Of a DNA stretch of 22,576 bases, positions 1 through 6,627 are shown one piece after another; position 1 is the stretch's first letter, and every line of letters starts with the position of its first letter. The translations under genes were made by a program, and so were the position numbers. Source of the stretch: an uncultured Georgenia sp. (lineage in GTDB: Bacteria; Actinomycetota; Actinomycetes; Actinomycetales; Actinomycetaceae); contig NZ_CALGNQ010000154.1 in assembly GCF_937958535.1 (NCBI RefSeq), positions 1-22,576 on the forward strand, read 5' to 3'. The notes under the pieces were generated by a model. The model ran no database searches and had not been told where the DNA came from. It was given only the letters and a program-made list of their open reading frames with translations.

Positions 1-101
1 GCCTCGACGACGAGCTCCTCGGGCTGGCTGGCGCCGTCGAGGAAGCTGAAGGCCGAGTGCGCGTGCAGCTCGGCGTAGCGGGGGCTCACCGCACCCGCCA
101 C
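1..101 (-). CDS. dnaE2: Error-prone DNA polymerase III alpha subunit DnaE2, N-terminal fragment (cut by window edge)
   Basis: Only the first 33 or so codons lie in the window; the gene runs off the left edge. The peptide contains ELHAHSAFSFLDGAS at residues 11-25, the start of the PHP domain with the metal-ligand pair H13/H15. The 'HAHSAFSFLDGAS' form is typical of the error-prone DnaE2 rather than the replicative DnaE1. DnaE2 is the catalytic subunit of the SOS translesion mutasome and works with ImuA' and ImuB, both encoded at 7828-10274 on the same strand. The start is probably GTG at 101; an in-frame GTG at 89 is an alternative, and neither has a clear ribosome binding site. A LexA-box-like palindrome (111-126) lies ten bases upstream. 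The family call rests on the short N-terminus and is supported by the LexA box and the nearby imu genes. Confidence 0.85.
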   Translation of the reverse strand, partial: MAGAVSPRYAELHAHSAFSFLDGASQPEELVVE

Positions 102-110
102 GGACCGTCG

Positions 111-126
111 TCGTACATGTGTTCGA
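111..126 (-). promoter_or_regulatory. LexA (SOS) box upstream of dnaE2
   Basis: Read on the minus strand this is TCGAAC-ACAT-GTACGA, one mismatch from the actinobacterial LexA consensus TCGAAC-N4-GTTCGA. A TACACT hexamer (131 to 126, minus strand), a plausible -10 element, overlaps its edge by one base, so LexA bound here would block the promoter. No convincing -35 is visible. The palindrome and its placement are seen directly; SOS control is inferred from the known regulation of dnaE2 in actinobacteria. Confidence 0.8.
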
Positions 127-226
127 GTGTACGCCTCCGGCGGCGGTGCCCCACGCGGTGGGACATCCCCCACACCGACGCGGAGCGGGAGGTACCCGGA
201 GGGCGCGCGGTCGGGGCCGCCGGATA

Positions 227-1459
227 ATGGCGACCATGACCCGACCCAGCGGGCCCACGGGTCCTCTCTCCGGCGTCCTGCCTGCCCGCCGGCTCGCCCT
301 GGCCGTGCTGTCGATGGCCGTGGGTGCCTTCGCCATCGGTGTCACCGAGTTCGCGACGATGGGGCTGCTGCCCCAGATCGCCGAGACCTTCGACGCACCG
401 CTGCACCAGGCCTCCCACCTCATCGCGGCCTACGCGGTCGGGGTGGTGGTCGGCGCCCCGGTGATCATGCTCGCGCTGCCCCGACAGCCGCGCACCGGGC
501 TGCTCATCGGCCTCGCCGGTGCCCTGGCGCTGGGCAACGCGTTCTCGGCGCTCGCCCCCACGCTGGGGACCGAGCTCGTCTCCCGGGTGCTGGCCGGGCT
601 ACCGCACGGGGCCTACTTCGGGCTCACCGCGGTGGTGGCCGCGGCCATCTCCCCGCCCCAGCGCCGGGCCCGGTCGGTCTCACTGGTCATGGTCGGCCTC
701 ACCGTGGCGACGATGGTCGGGGTGCCGCTGTCCACCGCCCTGGGCCAGCAGCTGGGCTGGCGGGCGATGTACGGGCTGGTCACCGTCATCGCGCTGGTGA
801 GCATGGTGGCGATCTGGCAGTGGGTGCCTCCCGTGCCGGCGCGGCAGGGGGCCAGCACGCGGCGCGAGCTGACGGCGTTGACCTCCCCCCAGGTGTGGCT
901 GGCCGTGGGTATCGGCGGCATCGGCTTCGGCGGGATGTTCGCCCTGTACAGCTTCATCGCGCCCGTCTCCACGGAGGCCGGCGTCTCCCCTGCCCACCTG
1001 CCGCTGGTGCTCGCGCTCTTCGGTGCCGGGATGACCGTCGGCACGGTGCTCGGCGGACGGCTGGCCGACCGCTCGGTGCTCGGCGCCATCGCCGTGGGGA
1101 TGGGTGCCATGGCCGTGGCGCTGGCCGCCTTCGGTGCCTGGGCCAGGCAGCCGACGACGCTGCTCGTGCTCGCCCTGCTCGTCGGCATCGCCTCGGGCCC
1201 CATCGGCCCCGGGCTCCAGATCCGCCTGATCGACGCCGCCCGCCAGGGGCCCTCGCTCGGTGCGGCGCTGCACCACAGCGCGATGAACACCGGGAACGCG
1301 GTGGGTGCCTGGCTGGGTGGGGCCGTCGTCGCCGCCGGGCTCGGCTACCACGCCCCGGCGTGGGCCGGTGTCGGGCTCGCGCTGGCCGGCCTGGCCATCA
1401 CGGGTGTGGCCGCGGCCGCCGAACGCCGCACCACCCGGCGGGCCGTGGGCGCCGGCTGA
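227..1459 (+). CDS. MFS transporter, DHA1 drug-efflux type
   Basis: A 410-residue, 12-segment major facilitator protein of the inner membrane, probably a proton-driven exporter. The first segment holds the GVTEFATMGLLPQIA signature shared by AraJ/Cml-type DHA1 carriers (arabinose-inducible AraJ, chloramphenicol exporters). The loop between the two halves is short. A motif-A-like GGRLADR sits in the equivalent loop of the second half, and ALPRQPRTG takes its place in the first half. I place the start at ATG 227 (MATMTRPSG); ATG 236 is possible. The reading frame stays open upstream but carries no recognisable protein there. The gene is divergent from dnaE2 and followed by the LtaS-like gene after 87 bases. 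Substrate unknown; no adjacent regulator gives a clue. Confidence 0.85.
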   Translation: MATMTRPSGPTGPLSGVLPARRLALAVLSMAVGAFAIGVTEFATMGLLPQIAETFDAPLHQASHLIAAYAVGVVVGAPVIMLALPRQPRTGLLIGLAGALALGNAFSALAPTLGTELVSRVLAGLPHGAYFGLTAVVAAAISPPQRRARSVSLVMVGLTVATMVGVPLSTALGQQLGWRAMYGLVTVIALVSMVAIWQWVPPVPARQGASTRRELTALTSPQVWLAVGIGGIGFGGMFALYSFIAPVSTEAGVSPAHLPLVLALFGAGMTVGTVLGGRLADRSVLGAIAVGMGAMAVALAAFGAWARQPTTLLVLALLVGIASGPIGPGLQIRLIDAARQGPSLGAALHHSAMNTGNAVGAWLGGAVVAAGLGYHAPAWAGVGLALAGLAITGVAAAAERRTTRRAVGAG

Positions 1460-1481
1460 AGCGGGGGGCCGGCGACCGCGC

Positions 1482-1508
1482 CCTGCCGGACGCGCGCGGC
1501 CGGGCAGG
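1482..1508 (+). terminator. Possible terminator hairpin after the MFS gene
   Basis: CCTGCC (1482-1487) pairs with GGCAGG (1503-1508). Additional C/G pairs extend the stem with one bulge, and only TT follows. It lies between the MFS stop and the LtaS-like gene. It could limit read-through, but there is no proper U-tract. Confidence 0.35.
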
Positions 1509-1546
1509 TTACGGTGGCCCCTTCTGGCCCCCGGCAGGAGGTGACG

Positions 1547-3478
1547 ATGACGCTCGCGAGCCGCCAGACCGAGCCGCGGGTGGCCCCCGCCCCTCCGGCC
1601 GGGCACACCGGGCTGCCCGTGCGCCACATCCTGCGCCTCGTCCTGCTGCCGGTGGCTGTCACCGCGGTGCTCGCCGCCGCCGTCAGCCTCGGGGTGGAGC
1701 TCGTCCACGTCCAGACGGAGCCCTGGCTGGAGCCTGCCGAGCGCTGGGCGTCGCTCCCCGCCCGGCTGCACGTGCTCGGCACGCTCGCCGTGTGGCCGTT
1801 CGTCGCCCTCCTCCTCGCCGTCACCGGGTCACTGTGGGCCACCACCGTCCTCACCCTCGCCGCCGGGGCCCTCATCGCCGTGGCGGACCACGAGAAGATG
1901 ACGCTGCGCGGTGAGCCGCTGTTCCCGACCGACGTCGGCTACCTCACCACTCCACGGCTGCTCCTCGACTCGGCCGGGATCGACCCGCTGCTCGCCGGCG
2001 GCGCCGTGGTGCTCGTCGTGGCCGCCCTGGCCGGTGGTGCGGTGGTCCTGCGGCGGCGGCGCGGCACCCGTTCCCGTCGCGAGCGCCGGTGGCGCTGGGG
2101 CACCCGGCTGGTGCTCGGGCTCGCCGGTGCGGCCGGGCTGGTCCTCGTCGCGGGCTTCCACGAGGAGGGCAACGTGCTCCGCGCGGCCTACGAGGACGTC
2201 CCGGTCACCTGGGCCGAGTGGAACCAGGCGCAGAACTACGCCCAGAACGGCTTCGTCGCGGGGGTGCTGTACAACCTGCCCGGCGAGGCGATGACACCGC
2301 CCGAGGGGTACAGCCGCGAGCGCATGGCCGAGGTCGTGGCACGCTACGCGGACCTCGCGGCGGACGCGAACGCCGGGCGGACCGGCACGCTCCAGGACAC
2401 CGACGTCGTCCTCGTCCTGGCCGAGAGCTTCAGCGACCCGACCCGCCTCGCCGGTCTGGAGATCGCCGAGGACCCGATCCCCTTCACCCGGTCCCTCATG
2501 GCCCGCACCCCCTCGGGCACCATGCTGAGCCCGGGCTACGGCGGCGGGACCGCCAACGTGGAGTTCGAGGTGCTCACCGGGATGGCGGTGGCGAGCTTCC
2601 GTCCACAGCTCCATGCGCCCTACCCGCTGCTCATCCCCCACCACGACCACTTCCCCTCCGTCGTCGACCGCCTCGGCGGGCAGCACACCGGGGTGGCGGT
2701 CCACCCCTACTCCCCGCGCTTCTACCGGCGCGAGACGGTCTACCCCCGGCTCGGTCTGGACCGGGCGGTCTTCCAGGACGCCATGAGCCACCGCGGCCGC
2801 ATCGGCAACGACTCCCACATCTCCGACGCGGCCACCTACGCGGAGGTGCTCGACCAGCTCGACGCGGCGGAGGAGCCCCTGCTCGTCAACGTCGTGACGA
2901 TGCAGAACCACAGCCCGTACACCGGGGTCCACCCCGACCCGATCGAGGTGAGCGGTGACCTCGACGCGGCGGCAGCCGAGGAGATCGGCCAGTACCTGCG
3001 CGGGCTCCGGCACGCCGACGACGCCCTGGCCGCGTTCCTGGCCGAGCTGTCGGCACGCCAGGAGCCGACCGTCGTCCTCGTCTACGGCGACCACCTGCCG
3101 GCCATCTGGCCCCAGTCCGTCACCGACGCGAACGACCGTCGAACGCTTCACGAGACCCCGTGGTTCGTGTGGTCCACCACCGGGCTCGCCGACGTCGTCC
3201 CTGCCCCGGTGCTCGGCCCGAACCACCTCGTCGGCCAGCTGGTTGCCGCGACCGGTGCCCCGCTCACCCCGTTCGACGCCCTGCTCGCCGCGGTCTCACG
3301 CGAGGTCCCGGCGCAGGAGGCCGGCATCATGCTCGACGCCACCGGGCAGCCGGTGGCGCCCGACCGGCTGCCTCCCCGGGCCCGGGCGCTGCTCCACGAC
3401 TACCGCCTCGTCCAGTACGACCTGTCCGTGGGTGAGCGGTACAGCCTGGAGACGATCTTCCGGGTGCCGGGCACCTGA
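1547..3478 (+). CDS. LtaS-like membrane phosphoglycerol transferase (sulfatase superfamily)
   Basis: A 643-residue membrane enzyme. The first 205 residues hold about four to five hydrophobic segments; an extracellular alkaline-phosphatase/sulfatase fold follows. Visible active-site residues match LtaS-type enzymes: metal-binding E293 (AESFS), the likely nucleophile T335 (GGGTANVEFE) and the metal-binding pair D515-H516 (YGDHLP). Enzymes of this family move glycerol-phosphate from phosphatidylglycerol to a wall polymer or glycan on the outer face of the membrane. The start at ATG 1547 is chosen for a strong AGGAGGTG ribosome site a few bases upstream; the open frame before it is not needed. 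The protein is similar in length to Firmicute LtaS (about 640). Which polymer it decorates here (lipoteichoic acid, teichoic acid or a lipoglycan) cannot be told. No wall-polymer genes are adjacent, so it looks like a stand-alone enzyme. Confidence 0.85.
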   Translation: MTLASRQTEPRVAPAPPAGHTGLPVRHILRLVLLPVAVTAVLAAAVSLGVELVHVQTEPWLEPAERWASLPARLHVLGTLAVWPFVALLLAVTGSLWATTVLTLAAGALIAVADHEKMTLRGEPLFPTDVGYLTTPRLLLDSAGIDPLLAGGAVVLVVAALAGGAVVLRRRRGTRSRRERRWRWGTRLVLGLAGAAGLVLVAGFHEEGNVLRAAYEDVPVTWAEWNQAQNYAQNGFVAGVLYNLPGEAMTPPEGYSRERMAEVVARYADLAADANAGRTGTLQDTDVVLVLAESFSDPTRLAGLEIAEDPIPFTRSLMARTPSGTMLSPGYGGGTANVEFEVLTGMAVASFRPQLHAPYPLLIPHHDHFPSVVDRLGGQHTGVAVHPYSPRFYRRETVYPRLGLDRAVFQDAMSHRGRIGNDSHISDAATYAEVLDQLDAAEEPLLVNVVTMQNHSPYTGVHPDPIEVSGDLDAAAAEEIGQYLRGLRHADDALAAFLAELSARQEPTVVLVYGDHLPAIWPQSVTDANDRRTLHETPWFVWSTTGLADVVPAPVLGPNHLVGQLVAATGAPLTPFDALLAAVSREVPAQEAGIMLDATGQPVAPDRLPPRARALLHDYRLVQYDLSVGERYSLETIFRVPGT

Positions 3479-3525
3479 GGTCTGCAGCCCTCGCCCCACG
3501 GCCACCGCGGCGCGAGGATGACCGG

Positions 3526-4125
3526 ATGGAGCAGGCGGATGTGGCACTGCGCGTGCAGCGGGCGCTGGCCGCCGTCGACCGGCGCCGGTTCCTCCCACCG
3601 GAGCAGCACCGCTTCGCCGGCGCCGACCGGGCCCTGCCCATCGGCCACCACGCGACCTGCTCCCAGCCGAGCACCGTGGCGCGGATGCTCACGCTGCTCG
3701 ACCCGCGGCCCGGCCACCGGGTGCTCGACGTCGGTGCCGGCTCCGGGTGGACGACGGCGATCCTCGCCGAGCTCGTGGCCCCGGACGGCGAGGTGGTCGG
3801 GGTGGAGCTCGAGCCCGCGCTCGTGGAGCGGGGGAGTGCGAACCTGGCGGACTTCACCACCGACCGGGGACGGCGCGCACCGGCGCGCATCGAACCGGCG
3901 GTCACCGGTGTGCTCGGCCTGCCGCAGCACGCCCCTTTCGACCGCATCCTCGTCTCCGCCGAGGCCCGCCGGCTCCCTGACGAGCTGGTCGACCAGCTGG
4001 CCGCGGGCGGACGGATGGTCGTGCCGGTGCGGGGCCGGCTCGTCGTCGCCCGGCTGGGCGACGACGGCCGGCTGACCACCGATGCGGTGGGGACCTTCCG
4101 GTTCGTCCCGCTCCGCCGCCCTTGA
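3526..4125 (+). CDS. pcm: Protein-L-isoaspartate O-methyltransferase
   Basis: A 199-residue cytosolic SAM-dependent methyltransferase that methylates isoaspartyl residues in aged proteins so that they revert to aspartate. Residues 44-53 hold the family's SQP signature (TCSQPSTVAR; usual form TISQP), with the Ser used to bind the isoaspartyl substrate. SAM motif I is VLDVGAGSGW at 66-75, followed by the acidic loop VGVELEP. Length fits the family (about 200-215). It starts 47 bases after the LtaS-like gene on the same strand; this gap could form a CCTCGC/GCGAGG hairpin (3489-3517), so co-transcription is possible but not certain. It ends 19 bases from the converging hydrolase gene. The C-terminal half is more diverged than the SAM core, so a related protein-repair methyltransferase cannot be excluded. 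Confidence 0.85.
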   Translation: MEQADVALRVQRALAAVDRRRFLPPEQHRFAGADRALPIGHHATCSQPSTVARMLTLLDPRPGHRVLDVGAGSGWTTAILAELVAPDGEVVGVELEPALVERGSANLADFTTDRGRRAPARIEPAVTGVLGLPQHAPFDRILVSAEARRLPDELVDQLAAGGRMVVPVRGRLVVARLGDDGRLTTDAVGTFRFVPLRRP

Positions 4126-4136
4126 GCGGTCGGCGG
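4108..4136. terminator. Possible hairpin at the convergent pcm/hydrolase ends
   Basis: Two overlapping alternative stems can form at the end of pcm. CCGCTC (4108-4113) pairs with GAGCGG (4124-4129), and CCGCCG (4113-4118) pairs with CGGCGG (4131-4136). They span the pcm stop codon and abut the end of the convergent hydrolase gene. There is no U-tract in either direction, so function is uncertain. Confidence 0.35.
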
Positions 4137-4144
4137 CCGGAGGG

Positions 4145-4805
4145 TCAGCGCGGCGTGCGCCGCACCCCCAGGGTGTCCCTCCCGTCCCCGTCCCAGTCAC
4201 CGACGAGGACCGCGTCACCTGCACGACCGTAGGTGACCACCCGGTCGGCGTTCCCGCCGGCGAGGGTGTTGCTGATGAGGTAGACCGCTCCACGGCGCAC
4301 GGCGATGGTGTCCCGGCCGTCGCCGTCCCAGTCACCGGCCAGGGTCACGTCGCTCGGCCGGCCGTAGGTGAACACGGCGTCGGCCTCCCCTCCCGCCAGG
4401 GTGTTCTTCACGTGATAGCGCGCCCCGCGACGCACCGCCAGGGTGTCCCGCCCGTCACCGTCCCAGTCGCCGACGACGACGGCGTCACCCGCGCGCCCGT
4501 ACCGGAGGACGACGTCCGCCGGACCGGAGGTCATCGTGTTGCGGACGTGGTACTCGGCCCCCCGCCGCACCGCGAAGGTGTCCCGCCCGTCACCGTCCCA
4601 GTCGCCGACGAGGACGGTGTCCCCCGGGCGGCCGTAGGCCACGACCCGCTGGGCGTCCCCGCCGCGGGCGGCGTTGTTGACGTAGAACCGGTTGCCCCGC
4701 CGCACGGTGATGGTGTCCTTGCCGTCGCCGTCCCAGTCACCGACGAGCACCTCGTCGGCGTGGCGGCCGTACTGGAAGACGACGTCGGCCCACGGGTCCC
4801 AGTCG
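4145..4805 (-). repeat. Five in-frame tandem repeats of 135 bp (45 residues)
   Basis: The GDWDGDG-encoding segments recur at 4741, 4606, 4471, 4336 and 4201 (first base of each Gly codon, minus strand), exactly 135 bases apart. Each full unit reads roughly YGR-x2-D-x-V/T-LVGDWDGDG+DT-x-AVRRG-x2-Y-x3-N, with the linker to the next unit. The last copy is cut short by the stop codon. Nucleotide identity among copies looks high in the GDWDGDG segment and lower in between. Confidence 0.85.
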
Positions 4806-6511
4806 TTGTTGAGGAAGAACCCGTACCGCTGGGGGGCCTCCGGCTCCGGCTCGGGCTCCGGCTCGGGCTCGGGCTCCGGGAGCACGGCCAGGGCGGCCTT
4901 GGCCTGGCGCAGCACGGCCGCCTGCGCAGCCGCGTCGATGTCGGAGGCCTCGACCTGGGAGACCACGCGCTCCAGCCGCCCGACCGTGGCGGTGAGGTCG
5001 CCAGTGTCCGCGTACCGCAGGGCCTGGTCCGCCAGGGCCGCGAGCTCGGCCGCGAGCCCCTCCGGGATCCGGCCCTCGGCCGCGAGGTCACCCACGAGGT
5101 AGGACAGGTCGGAGTACCACGCCTGGTCGATGCCCACGTTCGCCGGCACGTGACCGAGCTCGACCGCGCGGGCGGTCGCGGCGGCGACCTGCTCGGCGTA
5201 GTCGTCGGCGCTCGGGTAGAGCTGGGCCAGGACGTCCTCCGGAAGGGGGACCGAGGCACCGTCGAGGAAGCAGAACCCCGGGCCGGAGTTCACACCGGAG
5301 TTCACCCGCACGGGCACCTCCTGCGCGGCCAGCCGGATGCCGCCCTCGGCGAGGCCGAGCTCGTCACGGACCACCTGGCCCTCGGCGTCGAGCTCGATCG
5401 GGGGTGCCGTCGGTGGCAGGACCCCCTGGGCCACCCAGGCGACGGTGTGGTCGTACACCGCGGCCTGCACCTGGTGCTGGGGCACCCGGGAGAGGGAGGG
5501 CAGGTCACACGTCTGCGGCAGGTCCGGGTGACCGCCGGGGAGCGTGCCGATGTCGCGCAGACGCAGCGGGCCGTAGTCGGTGATGAGCTTCCAGTCACCG
5601 TGCGAGGCGCCGGCGACCTCCCAGGTGCGCAGGACGTCGGAGTCGGGCTGCCGCTGGGCTGCCCCGAGGAGGTCGATCGCGACGTCGCCCTCGGAGTTGA
5701 GCTTGAAGAGCGGGGTGTCGAGGTCGGTCCGGACCGGTCCGCCGCCGCCGTGGAGGACGAAGGCGTCGAGCAGCCCGGTGAGCGGCTGGACGCTGTTGTA
5801 GTACGTGTGCAGCCGCCCCGCGGACTGCGAGTGACCGGTGGCGATGACGTAGTCCGGGTCGAGGGGCCCGAGCGGGTCGGTGTCCGCCGGGTCCCGCAGC
5901 GCCCGCACGGCCTGGCTGAACACGTCGAAGGACAGGGAGTCGTCGACGACCGTTCCGCCGTCGGTGAGGTCCAGCGTGCCGTAGCGCTCCGGGCTCCATG
6001 CGCGCAGTCCCGTGGCCGAGTGGACGCCGGCGCGCTGGGCGGAGACGCCGACCCAGGCGTAGCCCTCACGCATGAGGTGCTCGTGCGTCTGGAACCAGTC
6101 GACCTCCTGGTCCCACTGGTTGGAGACGTTGAGCCACTCGGCGATGACGACGCCGTTGAAGTCGGCCTCCTCCACCGGGCGGCGCACGACGATGCGGGTG
6201 CGGTAGGGGTGCCCGTCGCTGATGACGTCGGCGTCGGTCTGCCCGTCGGCGGCGTACCGGACGGCCTCGCCCGAGATGAGGAACTCCTCCTCGACGTAGC
6301 CGCCAGCGGCCAGGTCCACGTCGGTGGCGAGGAACGGGTAGCCGTGGTCCGGGTCGCCGACCGGGCTGGTGAGCTCCAGCGGGCCGGTCACCGTCGGGGC
6401 GCTCACCGTCTCCCCCGTCACCGACGGCGCGGGTGGCGATCCGGTGGGCGGTCCGAGCAGGGCGGGCAGGGCGAAGGTGGTGGCGACGACTGCGGCCAGG
6501 GTGCGGGCCAT
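4145..6511 (-). CDS. Secreted alpha/beta-hydrolase-domain protein with FIMAH-like domain, Glu-Pro linker and five WDGDG repeats
   Basis: A 788-residue probable secreted esterase-like enzyme of unknown substrate. It begins with a short hydrophobic signal sequence (residues 1 to about 25) without twin arginine. Residues about 40-480 form the catalytic region, resembling the Abhydrolase_10 family: nucleophile elbow GHSQSAGR with S228, and a likely catalytic histidine H304 in ASHGDW. A helical stretch at about 490-575 (LVGDLAAEGRIPEGLAAEL... GRLERVV) resembles the FIMAH spacer of secreted Gram-positive proteins. A (Glu-Pro)7-like linker follows. Five repeats then carry GDWDGDG at residues 591, 636, 681, 726 and 771, exactly 45 apart; the DWDGDG+D pattern resembles Ca-binding FG-GAP/VCBS-like repeats. 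No LPXTG anchor is present. ATG 6511 is preceded by GGAGG. A good promoter (6563-6591) drives it, divergent from a ROK regulator that may control it. Confidence 0.8.
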   Translation of the reverse strand: MARTLAAVVATTFALPALLGPPTGSPPAPSVTGETVSAPTVTGPLELTSPVGDPDHGYPFLATDVDLAAGGYVEEEFLISGEAVRYAADGQTDADVISDGHPYRTRIVVRRPVEEADFNGVVIAEWLNVSNQWDQEVDWFQTHEHLMREGYAWVGVSAQRAGVHSATGLRAWSPERYGTLDLTDGGTVVDDSLSFDVFSQAVRALRDPADTDPLGPLDPDYVIATGHSQSAGRLHTYYNSVQPLTGLLDAFVLHGGGGPVRTDLDTPLFKLNSEGDVAIDLLGAAQRQPDSDVLRTWEVAGASHGDWKLITDYGPLRLRDIGTLPGGHPDLPQTCDLPSLSRVPQHQVQAAVYDHTVAWVAQGVLPPTAPPIELDAEGQVVRDELGLAEGGIRLAAQEVPVRVNSGVNSGPGFCFLDGASVPLPEDVLAQLYPSADDYAEQVAAATARAVELGHVPANVGIDQAWYSDLSYLVGDLAAEGRIPEGLAAELAALADQALRYADTGDLTATVGRLERVVSQVEASDIDAAAQAAVLRQAKAALAVLPEPEPEPEPEPEPEAPQRYGFFLNNDWDPWADVVFQYGRHADEVLVGDWDGDGKDTITVRRGNRFYVNNAARGGDAQRVVAYGRPGDTVLVGDWDGDGRDTFAVRRGAEYHVRNTMTSGPADVVLRYGRAGDAVVVGDWDGDGRDTLAVRRGARYHVKNTLAGGEADAVFTYGRPSDVTLAGDWDGDGRDTIAVRRGAVYLISNTLAGGNADRVVTYGRAGDAVLVGDWDGDGRDTLGVRRTPR

Positions 6512-6562
6512 GGGTCCTCCGGGGTCGACGTCGGCCGGGGGCCAGTGATACGGACGATCCAG

Positions 6563-6591
6563 AACCTAGGAGTGGCGACAGACGGTGTCAA
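6563..6591 (-). promoter_or_regulatory. Sigma-70-type promoter of the hydrolase gene
   Basis: On the minus strand a perfect TTGACA (6591-6586) is followed, after exactly 17 bases, by TAGGTT (6568-6563). This gives a leader of about 45 bases to ATG 6511. An inverted repeat GACA-N5-TGTC (6577-6589) overlaps the -35 and the spacer, where a repressor could sit; the divergent ROK protein is the obvious candidate. The promoter elements are seen directly; the repressor assignment is inference. Confidence 0.65.
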
Positions 6592-6614
6592 TGGTTCAGT
6601 TCCGTCCTAAAGCG

Positions 6615-6620
6615 TAGGGT
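6615..6620 (+). promoter_or_regulatory. Possible -10 for a leaderless ROK regulator transcript
   Basis: TAGGGT fits the actinobacterial TANNNT -10 and ends seven bases before ATG 6628, so transcription would start at or near the initiation codon. No Shine-Dalgarno sequence is present, which agrees with leaderless translation. No good -35 is visible and short TANNNT matches are common, so confidence is low. Confidence 0.3.
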
Positions 6621-6627
6621 GGCGCTC

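Noticed and set aside
127..1914. Open frame of 595 codons overlapping the MFS gene in another frame
   Set aside because: Arg/Pro/Gly-rich shadow translation crossing from the MFS gene into the LtaS-like gene; no domain.
4836..4880. Short-period GGCTCC/GGCTCG repeats, at first glance a microsatellite or CRISPR-like array
   Set aside because: They encode the Glu-Pro linker of the hydrolase; there are no spacers and no cas genes.
4082..6610. Open frame of 842 codons on the plus strand opposite the hydrolase
   Set aside because: It is an antisense shadow of the real gene. High GC removes stop codons in the opposite frame; the translation is low-complexity Val/Gly/Arg-rich and shows no domain.
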